Shown one piece after another: positions 22,565 to 35,060 of a stretch of 64,000 nucleotides of DNA (position 1 is the first letter of the stretch; each line of letters opens with the position of its first letter). The position numbers and the translations under genes were made by a program. The stretch is from assembly GCA_020747065.1 (NCBI GenBank), contig JAGMVK010000007.1, positions 2,108,001-2,172,000 of the forward strand. Reading direction: 5' to 3'. The notes beneath the pieces were generated by a model. It searched no databases. It was given only the letters and a program-made list of their open reading frames with translations, and was not told the DNA's origin. The stretch is from Cadophora sp. MPI-SDFR-AT-0126 (taxonomy: Eukaryota; Ascomycota; Leotiomycetes; Helotiales; Ploettnerulaceae).

Positions 22565-25500
22565 CTAGAAAAGTCCGTCGATCTCTCCAGTCTCAGTGTC
22601 GACATCTACGTTGAGATATCCTGGAGCGGTTGGAAGACCTGGAATGGTCTGGATATCTGCCGCTAGAGCATACCTATGTACTGTCAGTCATTGATCATTG
22701 TTCAGCGAGAGGTCAACTTACAGATATCCTGCGCCAGCCGCCAATCGCACGTCTCTGATCGGAACAGTGAAACCAGTTGGAGCACCCTTAAGATCTGGGT
22801 CATGAGAGAGGGAATATTGCGTCTTAGCAATACAGATTGGCAGGTTACCAAAACCTTGCTTGGTGTATGTGTCGACCTTCTTCTGAGCAACCTCGCTGAA
22901 CTCAACCTTATCAGCTCCATACATCTGCTTGCCAATGGCCTCAATACGAGTCTGGACATCGCCGTCCAGGCTGTAGAGAAGCTTGAACTTGTTCTCCTTC
23001 TCACTAGCAGCGATAACGCCCTTGGCGATGTCAACAGCACCTTTGCCACCTTCAGCCCAGTGATTAGCTGGAATGGCATCCTCAGCACCGGCAGCAATCG
23101 ACTCTTGTCTGATAACCTCAATTTCGGCATCAGTATCAGTCTCGAACTTGTTGATAGCAACAACAACTGGAACACCATATGTCTTAGCATTCGAGATATG
23201 CTTCTTGAGGTTGACACATCCTGCACGGAGGATTTCAACATTCTCTTCACGATACACCTTGTCGAGTGCAGCTCCAGGAGCGATAGGAGGTCCACCTCCG
23301 TGGACCTTCAGAGCCCGAACCGTAGCAACAATGACGACGACGTCCGGAATAAGACCAGACGATCGGCACTTGATGTTGAAAAAACGCTCGCCGCCCATAG
23401 TGAAGTCAAATCCAGCTTCGGTGATGACGAAGCCGGCCTTCTCACTATGGTCCTCATCAGGCTCAGTACCGGCGAGCTTCAAAGCAAGCTTGTCAGCAAG
23501 GACCGAACTGGCACCGATACTAATGTTTGCGAATGGCCCGGCATGAACGAAGACAGGTGTCCCCTCCAAAGTTTGCATGATGTTAGGCTTGATGGCATCT
23601 TTCATCAAAGCAGTAAGAGCACCACCTGCACCAATGTCGTCGCAAGTGACTGGATCACCAGCTCTGGAGGAACCAATGACCATTCTGCCGAGTCGTTCTC
23701 TCATGTCGTTGAGATCGCTACTCAAAGCAAGAATAGCCATGCATTCACTGGCAACAGAGATATCGAATCCAGTCTCCCGAGTCTGGCCTTTCTCAGTACT
23801 GGCAGTACCAACTGTGATTCCTCTCAAGTGACGGTCGTTGACATCCAACACACGTCTCCATGTGATTGTGGATGGGTCGATATCTAATCTGGCAAATCGG
23901 TGGATCTCATCCTCCGTAAGCTCATTTGGGTCGGTCTTGGTGATACCAAGCTTCTTGAGACGGCGGAACATGATAGGCTGAAACTCACGCTTGCCTTTCT
24001 TTACTGGGACAAGACGCTTGTAAAGAGCAGCATCTTTTTGGGTGTTCTCGTGGAACATTCTAGTTTCAATGGCAGCAGCCAAAAGATTGTTTGCAGCAGT
24101 AATGGCATGAATATCGCCAGTGAGATGGAGGTTGAATTCATCCATAGGGATAACTTGACTGTATCCACCTCCAGCAGCTCCTCCCTTGATTCCAAAAGTT
24201 GGTCCTTGACTGGGTTGACGGACATTCGCGAAAGCAATGCGATTAAGGTGGGCACCAAGAGCTTGAGCAATTCCCATAGTGGTAGTTGATTTCCCCTCAC
24301 CAAGTGGTGTTGGTGTGATGCCGGTGATGACAACATACTTGCCATTACGGCGGTGCTCAAGTCGCTTGAGAAGACTCAAGTCAACCTTTCCCTTATAAGC
24401 GCCGTATGGCTCAAGCTCATGACCAGCGATACCGATCTCCTTTGCAATACGCGTGATCTGTTTTGGGCGCTGCGCTCTGGAGATAGCAATATCCGAAGGT
24501 ACGGGAGTCTGAAGCTTGAGGGGCAAAGGGAGGATAGATCTGCTCTTTTGCTTCTCAGAGTAATGTGCAGCCGAGTCGACAACATTCTGAAGCAACATAG
24601 CAACAGTCATTGGGCCAACTCCACCTGGGACGGGAGTAATGAAGGAGGCAACTTCGGAAGCAGATGCAAAATCCACATCGCCGACAAGTCTCTGGCCAGA
24701 TTTCTTTGTCTCATCGGGGATGAAATTTGTTCCAACATCAATGACCACGGCTCCTGGCTTCAACCATTCGCCCTTGACAAAGTTTGCTTTTCCAATTGCT
24801 GCCACAAGAACATCTGCCTTCTTGATGTGATCTTCAAGTCCGGCGGTTTTCGAGTGGCAAACAGTGACGGTAGCGTCAGCATTCTTGAGCAGATAGCTGA
24901 CTGGGCTTCCCACAATATCACTGCGTCCTAGAACAACGGCATTCTTTCCCTTGAGATCGATACCAGTCTCTTGTAGCAAGACCATGACTCCCTTGGGAGT
25001 GCATGGCGTGAATAATGGGCGCCCTCCCCGTTTTGCAAGCTCTCCAATGTTGTTTGCACCAAAGCCATCAACATCCTTCTCGTCTGCAACAGCCGAGGTG
25101 ACTGCGTATTCGGAGATGTGGTTTGGAACTGGTAATTGCACCAGAATTCCGTGGACGGTAGTATCGTAGTTCAGACGGGTGATGTCCTCCAGTAATTCGG
25201 CCTCTGAGACAGTTTCCGGGTATTGGATGAGTTCGCAATCGATGCTAGCCTAAAATAGAATAAGTAAGAGGATCTGTATGGCACGTAAAGAAAAATGTTT
25301 ACCTCCTCGGCAGCTTTCAACTTCATGCGAACATAAGTGGCTACAACAGTCAGTGCACAGCTCCAACCTAGATCCAGTGACTTGACATACTCGAATCTGA
25401 TCGATCACCGACTAAAATTGATTAGCATCATTCTGCGAGCGTTTGCGCGCCAGACATACCTTGGATGATCTTAAGTGAAGGCTTGTACCTCGGGTTGACC

Positions 25501-25583
25501 TTCTGAGTGCTTTCGATTTCGGCGTGGAGCCTCTCACGGATCTTTTTGGCGATGGCAGTGCCATCAATCTTGGTAGCCGTCAT
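22565..25583 (-). CDS. C1-tetrahydrofolate synthase (trifunctional)
   Basis: Five exons (25583-25460, 25411-25391, 25340-25303, 25249-22722, 22673-22565) give 939 aa from the ATG at 25583. The N-terminal third is the methylene-THF dehydrogenase/cyclohydrolase. It has the catalytic Tyr/Lys in [12 protein letters not shown], the substrate loop [10 protein letters not shown], the NADP site GRSDIVGSP and PGGVGPMT. The rest is 10-formyl-THF synthetase, with the P-loop TPLGEGKST (about 375-383) and [20 protein letters not shown]. It interconverts one-carbon units for purines, methionine and thymidylate, like yeast ADE3 (cytosol) and MIS1 (mitochondria). The frame stays open upstream of 25583 without a stop to beyond 26069, where MFRRAHVSSS starts an Arg/Ser-rich extension ending in RPFSSTLPA. 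This suggests a second, mitochondrial start. Exon 2 is a 21-nt micro-exon. Confidence 0.95.
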
Positions 25584-26069
25584 TGCAGGTAAAGTGCTAG
25601 AAAATGGCCTGGACTGTAAAGTGCGTGGCGTTGAGAAAAGAGAGAGAGAACTTGCAGCGGAGGTGGGGGTGAGAAACCCAAGGCGGCCTGACGATCGACG
25701 AAAACGAAGATTTTGACCCCGCGATTTTAAGGTGCTGCTGGCCGGGGACGAGGCTGAAGGACTGTTATTGGAGAATGAACGCGCTGCACAGGTCCGGACT
25801 AACGGGCGCCGCCGTAATAAGACGTGTGCCTGTGATTGTGACTGCGAATTGGCTTGCTCGTGGCGTGTTATTGTTGTTAATGGTGAAGAGAGCGAAGAGT
25901 AAAGTCTGGACCTGGTTGTGGTGGTGGTGGTGGATGTGCAAGTGGACGAGAGAAAATTATAGGATCTTGTCTGTAACTGGAAGGCGCACAACATCTCACT
26001 ACAACACCCACTGCGAGAGCTGTGCCGCTGCAGCTGCAGAGAGGAAGAGACATGGGCTCGCCTGAACAT
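25584..26069 (-). other. In-frame N-terminal extension of C1-THF synthase (putative mitochondrial presequence)
   Basis: 162 codons in frame with the cytosolic-type ATG, without stops, rich in Arg, Ser and Thr and nearly free of acidic residues (MFRRAHVSSS, RSFSNNS, RPFSSTLPA). Further in-frame codons run up to an ATG at 26270. Composition fits mitochondrial import. A Thr run is encoded by a GTG/CAC repeat at about 25914-25936. Translation from both starts would give mitochondrial and cytosolic forms from one gene. Confidence 0.5.
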
Positions 26070-26262
26070 GCCGGTATGGGAATTGAATTGCCTGGGACCG
26101 AAACAGCAATGACTCTGAGAAAGAGGAGCAATTGCACTAGGTCGAAAAGAATGAATGAATGACTGGACACTTGAAGGAGCGGACAAGAAAGAGCCAAGAC
26201 CAAAATGAGGTGTAGGATAAGTTACTAGTATACAAAGAAAGATGAGTAACAAAAAACGCAGA

Positions 26263-26269
26263 TGAGTCA
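26263..26269. promoter_or_regulatory. TGAGTCA, Gcn4/CPC1-type site
   Basis: Perfect TGASTCA palindrome in the promoter shared by C1-THF synthase and eIF3i. It lies 194 bp upstream of the ATG at 26069 and 680 bp upstream of the ATG at 25583. Confidence 0.5.
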
Positions 26270-26441
26270 AAATCTAAGGTTAAGTGCCCGGAGTCCAATC
26301 CTTAGCCGTTACGCGTGGATGGACCGGTCCCTGGATGTATGTAATAAATTCTTCCCTCGCCCACGGGTCTGTCCTGTCTTGGTTCTCTGGTGCCATGATG
26401 CATTTCTTTTCTGCTTAGCGGCGGCGGGGCATCTGATTGGC

Positions 26442-26448
26442 TGACTCA
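26442..26448. promoter_or_regulatory. TGACTCA, Gcn4/CPC1-type site beside a CCAAT box
   Basis: Second perfect TGASTCA in the same divergent promoter, next to an inverted CCAAT (attgg, 26436-26440). Yeast ADE3 belongs to the general amino-acid control regulon, so control of the C1-THF side is the likelier role. Confidence 0.5.
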
Positions 26449-26597
26449 ACCACACATTTTCCACGGCTCGCTCGCTTTGGAGACAAGTGTAAGGGCCAGG
26501 CGAGGCAAGGGCATCGCGAACTTTTTAAAAGAGACACCTCTCCCCCCCGCAATCTTCTATCTTCAGTGCAAGGTATACTGAACACTGAACCGCCAAA

Positions 26598-27862
26598 ATG
26601 AGACCAACCTTACTTCAAGGACATGTAAGTGGCGCCGCCCAAATCCCATACTCTGCTCTGCTGTGTCTGCGACCTCTTCTAACATATTTACCCCACTACA
26701 GGAGCGGGCTCTCACCCAGATCAGGTAGGCAAACCAACCTCGAACACAGCGCATGGACTTGATATTGATATACGATGCAGATACAATAGAGATGGTGATA
26801 TTATCTTCTCGACAGCGAAGGATCAGCACATCTGCGCCTGGTTCGCACACAACGGCGAGCGCTTGGGAACTTATCACGGCCATCAGGGAGCCCTCTGGAC
26901 CGTTGATGTTGACCCAACCAGCACAGTGATCGCAAGTGGTGCTGCCGACAACACGGTACGGTTATGGGATATCCGAACGGGGAAGTGCCTGAAGGTCTGG
27001 AATTTTGATACCGCTGTCAAGAGAGTTGAGTTCAACGAGGACGGTTCGCAACTGTTGGCCGTCACGGAAAAGCGCATGGGTTTCTTGGGCACGATCGTCG
27101 TTCTGAATATTAAGGTCGATGTTGAGGCTGAGCAGTCAGATGAAAAGGCCATGGTTATCACTTGTGAGGAGAGCAAAGCTACTGTTGCAGGATGGAGCTA
27201 CCTCTCGAAGTACATCATTGCAGGACATGAGGACGGATCGGTTTCGCAGTACGATGCTAAGGTAAACACACCTACGCATCTTATAATGCAATGGAAGGGC
27301 TAACGATATTTAGACTGGTGAACAACTCGACAACGTCCAAGTCCACGAAATTGACTTGCAAGTAACCGACCTCCAATGGTCTCCAGACCGCACATACTTC
27401 ATCACCGCCTCCAAAGACAAGACCGCAAAGCTCATCAACGCCACCGACCTCCAAGTCATGAAGACTTACGTAGCCGACACGCCTCTAAACAGTGCCTCTA
27501 TCACACCCAACAAGGACTTCGTCATTCTCGGCGGTGGACAGGCCGCCATGGATGTTACCACCACCAACACCAGACAGGGTAAATTCGAAGCGCGTTTCTA
27601 CCACAAGATTTTCGAGGAGGAGATCGGTAGAGTTCGTGGCCACTTTGGACCTTTGAGTAAGCTCTCATCTTTCCCGAATCATAACTTTTCCCCTCCCACA
27701 TACTAATAACACCCCACAGACACCGTAGCAGCCGACCCAACCGGAAAAGGCTACGCCAGCGGCGGTGAGGACGGCTACGTCCGCGTTCATCAATTCGACA
27801 AAGCCTATTTCGACTTCACATACGAGGTCGAGAGGCAAGCTCGGGCAGCTGGACAACTGTAG
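26598..27862 (+). CDS. Translation initiation factor eIF3 subunit i
   Basis: Five exons (26598-26624, 26702-26724, 26781-27261, 27314-27656, 27720-27862) give 338 aa, the normal length for this WD40 protein. It opens [24 protein letters not shown]. Repeats follow with [46 protein letters not shown] and, at the end, [22 protein letters not shown], the eIF3i C-terminal signature. It forms a seven-bladed propeller in the eIF3 complex on the 40S subunit (yeast Tif34, with Prt1 and Tif35). The first two coding exons are tiny (27 and 23 nt), and the last intron has the branch-site sequence tactaataac. It is transcribed divergently from C1-THF synthase. Confidence 0.97.
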
Positions 27863-29260
27863 TAGGTGTTTGCTGGTATAATTGGTTCATTATTGGCTTA
27901 CTTGCTTGTGTCGGATTCCGGGTGGGTTGTGCATTTTCAGGCGTTTCTAGGGATCCATCCTTGTAAAGGGGGCAGGGCACCAAAAGGCTTGTTTGTAGTA
28001 GAATTGGAATGACTCTCTTGACATCGAATGGTGGTGCTGGGGAGAAATAGAATTTGTTCTACGCGACTGGATATCATCAAAATCCAGACTGTCGATTGAA
28101 CAGGAAGACGAGCTGAACACCGACTTTCTAAAGCTTAGTCGACTATGTGAACGAAAATGTTGTACATGACTAGTATATCAGAGCAGGCCACTTGGGCAGG
28201 GCCTTTCCCGTCAAACAGTATCCAAGATGCCCAACTTCATCCTCCTCTCCCGCAAGCAGTACCTACGAACCGATACCTCTTCAGACTCGCCTTCGATAAA
28301 ATCAGATCTCCATTTGAAATTCAGCACAGGCATACATACCCAAGCATCACCATAAAAAATAAGCTTTACAAAGCAAAACAAAGACTCGACCTTTCCCATC
28401 ATCCATCAATCATCCATCCTTCACACACAACTTCTCCTCTTCCTCCCCCTATCTCTCCCACCCAGCTCACCACTCCTCCTTCTTTCTTATACCGATGGTG
28501 ATATCCACATCAAAAATTCTCCATCAACACAACAAGTTCTCGACGCCTTCAATCCCAGATCCCAAGGAAGTGACCAGGAGTGTACAAAAATGAAGAACCC
28601 GAAGAACGCCGAGTGAGAGCTCGTATACAACATACCAGCCAGACTGTTAGACTGCCAGCGAACGAGCCAAACCGAGCGAGCTACCTCGGTATGAGGTACG
28701 TATGTAGAAGCTTACAAGAAACACTTCCCTTCCTGCTCCTTACCTGTCAAAATCGCTTTCTCATGCTCACCTTCCACTTCACCCCCCTCCTTTCCCTCTG
28801 GTACAGAAATCACTTATACCACACAGATACGAAGGACACTCAAACAACATAACTTGAAAATCACGAAGGGTATTCAATTTTGGTGCACGACAGGAACATC
28901 CTGGACACACCCAGCAACATCGCAAAAAAAAAAAAAAAAACACGCAACAAAATACATAGATACATAAATACAACCTGCCCCTTCAGCCAGCCAATAAAGC
29001 AGACGAAGTGGGCGACGATGCAAAAAAGAACCAGCCAGCAAGCCAAGCCAAAGATTTTTAGGTATCCCTCAATTCCTCTCATCTCATCTCATCTCATCTC
29101 GCCTGGACATTGCCAGTTCACATCCATCTAGAAGCCGACTAGAAGCAATGAGAAAACGCCAACCAGCCTACTTTGGGCAAACATGCTGTAGATATGATTA
29201 CAGGAGGTCATTTTGCGCCTTCCAGTCCCTCCATCCGCGCAGTGAAAGTTTGAGGTCCAC
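27863..29260. other. Convergent spacer with simple repeats
   Basis: Between the eIF3i and chitin synthase stop codons, 1.4 kb. It contains an A17 tract (28924-28940), a (CATCT)4 repeat (29081-29100) and C-rich stretches. Short frames at 28157-28501 and 28580-28852 have no protein-like features. Probably UTRs. Confidence 0.5.
29081..29100. repeat. (CATCT)4 microsatellite
   Basis: Four perfect pentanucleotide units in the chitin synthase 3' flank. Confidence 0.9.
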
Positions 29261-32189
29261 TTAGCGCCTGGTGAAGCAGCACATGATGCCGGAGCGGCCC
29301 AGGAACCACATGCAACCGATGAAACGGACACATGCCAAGACAGCAGTGGCGTAGAGGAGGATAGTGAAGAACTTCTGGGTGCGGTCGGCTGCGTCGTGGC
29401 TCTGTGAGGTATGTTAGTATCAATCCATTTGTGCGAGGAAATGAATGGTTACGTACTCCGAAACCGAACTTATTGACACTATCACTGGTAATAACCACTG
29501 CCAACAGAGCATTCGAGAAAATCCAGCAGATCAAAAGCTTCGTTCTGAAAGACTTGTAGGAATCCTCGAGAGTCTTCTCCTCCACTTCCTCAACGGCAAT
29601 GTAAGGCTTCAATGCACGTTTGACGGTGGCTTCAAATTGACTGTCGATATCCTCTTGTGGTCTGTCAATTTCTTCAACGACTGCTCCCTTTCCATCTTCC
29701 TTCTTGGTGGTCGCGGATGGAAGAGCATCGGCCTTATCGGAGCCCTTGGTACCCCAAGAAACGTCATGCCAATTGCTGAAAGCGTAGACCATGAGGATGT
29801 TGATGTAGGAGGACATGAGGAGCAAATATTGACCGAAGGAGGTAAACATGTGCCAAGGATCCAGGTACATAAACGAGGCGACGAAGTAGAGACCGAAGGT
29901 AGCCAGCAGGGCAATGATAATGATACCACCACCACCGTCACTGCTTCCGAAGAAGCTCTTGAAAAAGTCATCCACGCTGTCGGTATCAAATGACGAGCCT
30001 GAAATACCGCGGATAGCCAGGTACATGGATAGAACGATCAAGTATGCGTTGATGACACCGAAAACGATGAAAGATATCATATAAGTGACCTTGGATCCCT
30101 TCGGCCTGTTGCCAAGTGCCAGAATGAACTGGACAAGAAGGAAAGCCAGGTAAAGGTATTTCAAGATGGTATTGATAATCGGTGTTGCCGTGTCGCCAAA
30201 TGGCCAGCCGTGATGTTCAGCAGAGGTGTCAGAAGCTGCTGTTGGATTTCCAACAAGGTCCATGATAACAGTAGTGGTTAGCCAGAAAGATGCCAACATG
30301 AACCAAGATAGGAAAACGGTGAACATATTGTAGATCAGTTGGATGTGGAGGAAGAACATGCGAACAAGGTTGTGACCACTCTTGTACCTGTGAGAGTTAG
30401 TCTTTGATCACAAGTCGTAATTGACGCTCAACTTACATTCTGCCGAAATGCATGATCGAGTACATACTAGCGGCGAAGGAACCGTTAAGCCATCTTCGGC
30501 GTTGTCCAATGAACTCAGCTGCTCCTTCAGGGACATCAGTTTCTCCCTTGGCCGCCTTGATGTATGTCAGATGCCACTTTGATCCAGCTTTAGCAACCAG
30601 CTCGAAGCACAAAATTCTGTCTTCTGCCAAGAACATATTCTTCTTGAAAATGTTCATTCCCTCGATACCCTTTTTACCATACTTCTTGGAAAGCGTGTGG
30701 TCACCGTGAAAGTATTGTTCCAGCGGGCGTCCCATGATAGCTCGGAAACGGTATGCTGAGAATGCACCGGGCAAGACACTGACATATCCGAAAGAGCTCT
30801 CCAGAGGCTTATCTAGAATATTGGAGATCTTGTACTCGAAATTCTGTGCTGCAACCAGAGGGTTCAATAGCTTCCGGCCGCCTTTTCCCAACATTGCATG
30901 AATTTCGCCGCATGCTCCTCCCAAGTCCTTGTCATTGTAGAATCCTTCCCAGAGAGAAAGAAGAGATTTTGGTCCAGGCTTGGTTCCAGCATCGAGAAGA
31001 ATACAGACTTCAGGGTTGAGAAGGCGACCAAAAGCGTTGAAAAGCCATCTGTGAGAGTTGATCTTCTTGGTGTTCTTCTGCTTCAAACAGAACATCATCT
31101 GCACAGGAGGAAGGGTATTGTTGTTGTCATCGGAAGGTCGAATAAGCTGCTGGTTTGCAGTGACCGACAGTTGTGTGGTGTATTCGAAAATGTGGGCAAC
31201 TGTCTCCTTTCCATCGACGTCTTTTTTCATGACACCGTCTTGATAGACACCGATTGTTGCCAGAATATCCAGAGTATCCTTGTCGCAGGGGTCGATACCG
31301 TCGAAAACAAGACAGACCACGATTTTCTGCCACGCTGGGCCACCAACATTCCAGAAATCAGACTTTTTGAGGTTGACAATGTCGCGGATATTCTGCATGA
31401 CACCGTGTAGGGTACGAGCTGTCAATTGCTTATCTTCGTTGTAGTATGTGACTGCAATGAGCAGCTCGGTGTGACGATTGTACATCGCTGGCCGAAGATT
31501 GTAGCCATTCTTGAGAGTGAACTCGTCAGGGTCGCAAGTAGCAGCGGTGTATCGCATAGTATTGAACTCCTCGCTGCCCGCGGCATCCGCATCCTGCCTG
31601 TACTTCAGCTGTACAGCATTCTTGATAGCGGACGGAACTGGATGGTCCACACTCAAAACAGTGCCTCCTACAAGCTTGACCTTCCTAGTCGCATATCGCT
31701 TTAAGCCTCCTCCTGATCCACTGGGAACCGGGGCTTGTCGTTGTCTCCAGGCCTCCGTGGAACTCGTGTCAGCTCTGGAGTATGGGGAATCGGATCGAGG
31801 GTATGGATTGTCCTCGAGCGTGTGCCCGTATGTTGCCGTGCTTCCTCCATATTCGCTATTCGAGTATGGGGCACGAGGTGGGCCTGCTGCTGGGTCGGCG
31901 TACGATTCGGTGAGACTGTAGGCAGATACTGGCCTTACAGGCGGTGTTCCGGTTCGCAGAGTATTCGACTGGCCATCATAGGGGCTCGCAAATGGACCGC
32001 CAGCTGGTTGTGAGTGAAGAAGGGGTTGGGCTCCATCTTCGTCGTCTTGAGGGGGTCTGTGATACTGCAATCGTAATGTTAGATACCGTCAAAACTCAAT
32101 CTTCTCGGCCAACCTACACTGCCCACAGGGGGGAGGTCTTGCAACTGCTCTCCTTGGTAACCTCCATTTCCGCCGCCAGGATATGCCAT
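29261..32189 (-). CDS. Chitin synthase, class III
   Basis: Four exons (32189-32118, 32064-30437, 30387-29457, 29401-29261) give 923 aa. A Pro/Ser/Tyr-rich cytosolic N-terminus of about 150 residues precedes the glycosyltransferase-2 core. Core motifs are [48 protein letters not shown] (505-509) and QRRRWLNG (545-552). [21 protein letters not shown] and the multiple C-terminal membrane segments ([48 protein letters not shown]) complete it. The N-terminus MAYPGGG and the post-QRRRW segment fit class III (Aspergillus chsB, Neurospora chs-1), a class restricted to filamentous fungi and needed for hyphal tip growth. It adds GlcNAc from UDP-GlcNAc to chitin at the plasma membrane. The protein ends [16 protein letters not shown]. 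Confidence 0.97.
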
Positions 32190-35060
32190 GGTGCTGGCGA
32201 ATTATCTATTCTTCGAAAACGAGTGTTGAGGATGAAAGGGGGGTGTCGTGGGATTCAAGATGGGGAGTGTGCTGAATCGCTGTACATCAACAAACGACGT
32301 CACAGCAAACCAACCCTGCAAGAATGAATGAAGCAGGAAAGGATGATCAGGATGATGGATGGAGATGGAGGAGAGATGATTTTGAAAGAATGAAAGAGGA
32401 GGTCGTGAGATTTTCGGCAGAAATGATCTGCACTGCTGAACAAAAGGGGAACGCAGGAGGTGGAGGTCGTGGCGTGGAGAGGCAGGTTTTAGTTCAAAAT
32501 CGCTTGGGAGCGAGCGGAGAGTGTAAGGTACAGGTATATGAATGAATGGATGTCGCCAACCGAACAAAGGACTTTCAGTTAGAGGTGGAGGTGGACTTGA
32601 CTCTCACGGCCCACTGCGCCTCAACGAGCCACAGCTACGCTACAGGATAGATGGATGCAGAGATGCGCTGCTGTGCAGCTTCGTACAAGTGAAGCAGTCA
32701 GCGTACAAGTCTATTCGCTGAAATTCCAGTGCGAGCGAGGAAGTATTTCGGTCGCCTCAACAGTCCTTTTTCGCCTTCCAACCCATTGACAGGTCTGAAA
32801 GTCTCTCGACAAGCTTGCGCTGGTGTTTCAAGCGCTGAGATTGGACTCGTGAAACAAGGATCGGCCATGCCACCAGAACAAGGCTTTCTCCCAGTTCAGG
32901 TTTTTACAACACCTCAAAGACAAAGACAACTCTAAACATTCTTTCTTTCAATTCCCAATGTTCCTTTCAGTTGCGCCTCCTACTGAAAGGATCTGATGCC
33001 TCGATCGGGTCTTACTCAGGCACTTTTTATTTCAAGCCAAGCCGGTAGCCGCAGCCCAGGACGCCCCGAGGAGGCGGCTGCGTCTGGTATGCTGGGGTTA
33101 GGGGTCAGATCTATAAATATATTGCCATTGCCTTGCCGAACGCGAGCTTTACTGTCTTGGGATACGGGAGTGACGATATGATGGGGCAAACTTTTCAACG
33201 TTGCGAAAAGCTTCATTTGCAGAAAACAGAGCGCCACATGTGCAGCCATTGTGCCAGATTGTGGGTGATGATTTGTTGCAGATTATGCTGCGTTCTCGTA
33301 TTCCGGACGGTGCAGGAGAATCAATAGGCAAAGTTTGGCAGCAACAACGTCAGTCATGCAGGAGCCAAGACTCAAATCCGGGCGAAAAGAAAAGGGGGCA
33401 AATGCCGTCACGTGGCCATTGACGTTGAACTTGAGTTCTGTTCGTTACAGCGAACGAGAAGTGCTTTACGGATCGTCGTTGTGTGCATTTGGGCCGTTTT
33501 TCCTTTCAAGGATCAAGATTCAGCGATAGACTGTCTGGCGATGTCAAGGACGTTGAGCCAAATGACCTGGCTTGACACCTAGTGGTCCAAGACAGTGTTT
33601 ATGTTGTTGAATTTTCAGTTCTTGTCTAATTTAGACACATTCAACGCGGAGGGTGTCAGTAAAATGCCAGAAGCGGTCATTGTCTGTCTTGCAGTACTTC
33701 AGTCCACTTGATTGACCGTATCACTCAGTCCAGCAATCTCAACAATCGCTAGGATCGTCGCAAAGAAGAAAGTTAGGGTGTGGAATAGGCAGGGAATACT
33801 CTCCTACGCATTTGGGAACCCAGTCTGCCAGTCTCAACACAAGTAGATCGAGATCGCAAGAGCCATCTCGTGAGAAGTCGGCCAGCCCGAGGACTGGCTC
33901 TGAGCCGTTTAACTTGTACATACCTATTGTTTTTGGACATTGTCGTGATCTAGTGGTACAGGAGGAACTGTTAAGAACTGTGGATGAAGGCCGCTGAGTT
34001 TTCTGGAATACTGGGTGCAGACATAGTCTCGCCTTACGATCAGTATCTCTTCCACTGTCCTGGAGGAACGTCATGTCCCGAGTAAATGTGCAGACATGTA
34101 GCTAATACTTTGCCTTCATTGACAGTCAAGCGGATCGATCCAACCCTTTCGATGTTATGGGCTTCCTTTTTCAAGCTTGCTCAGTGACTTAGTTACGCCC
34201 GGTCAAAAAGGTCCTCAGAGATATTGGAAGCGATAACTCTTGGACCATGGTAAATAACTACCTCATGCTGTCTTCTGTCAATCAAGTGAGCGATAGCTTG
34301 TGATGATACTACCAAGTCAAGCCCAACCTCTTGCAGTAGGAAAATTCCAGAAACTAGATATATTTATTTCGCGACAGGTGATTGGAGGTAGAACTGTTGG
34401 ACTGGGGACCAAGTAAGCACTTTTATCACGAGCTTTTTGCAGCACACCTATCCGATCCGATATTTGATCCCACAAGGTTCTTTTATGAATAACAATATCA
34501 TGATGAATACAGCTTTCCTGACCATAGTACCCATTGCCGCGGTGAATATTCCTAAATTCTCCTTGGGGTCAAACATGGGCCTTTTCTGTTGGACTGACTG
34601 GTCGGTCGGAACCCTTGGCTATTAATTCGTGAGCACAATAGTTAGTCACCATCAATTTTCCTTATTCTTCGGTGCTCTGATCAAATCTGAGTAAGTGAAA
34701 ATTCAGTCGATTCATGGTAGAAATTGGTCACGATACCTCTTTCCTATCCTGGTCGCCGCTGGGATTGAAGTAAGAATATCTGCGGCCGCCTTCCTCTATG
34801 ATCTACGTTCCTGGAAAGCTTTTTCTCCATACTCATCCACATCTTAATCTCAAATGACTTTTCATTTTGGTGATAGGTTTCCAAAGCTATCTTCAATCAT
34901 GGGACAGTAGTCTCCTTAACTCTCCAAGCTAGTATTCATATCAAAGAGTCGGAAGACACTCGCTACCTAGAAGTACAGAATAATTTTGACGACATTACGT
35001 TCACGATTGCATGACGAGCACAACTACGAAACAGATGATTCGCTTGCTCCAAGATATCCG
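32190..35060. other. Long intergenic region (chitin synthase promoter side)
   Basis: The chitin synthase promoter and 5' UTR lie at the left end, with purine-rich gatga/gga stretches at 32320-32560. A minus frame at 33739-34074 contains ADFSRDGSCDLDLL, faintly like an FG-GAP/calcium-loop motif, but is too short and isolated to call. Nothing else recognised. Confidence 0.45.

Noticed and set aside
22694..25240. Long plus-strand open frames opposite C1-THF synthase
   Set aside because: They are antisense shadows of the highly conserved minus-strand enzyme and have no motifs of their own.
28924..28940. A17 tract as a sign of a processed retrocopy
   Set aside because: No coding sequence precedes it and no target-site duplication is seen; a simple homopolymer explains it.
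33739..34074. FG-GAP-like motif (ADFSRDGSCDLDLL) on the minus strand
   Set aside because: Only one short motif in an isolated 111-codon frame, with no repeats or neighbouring exons.
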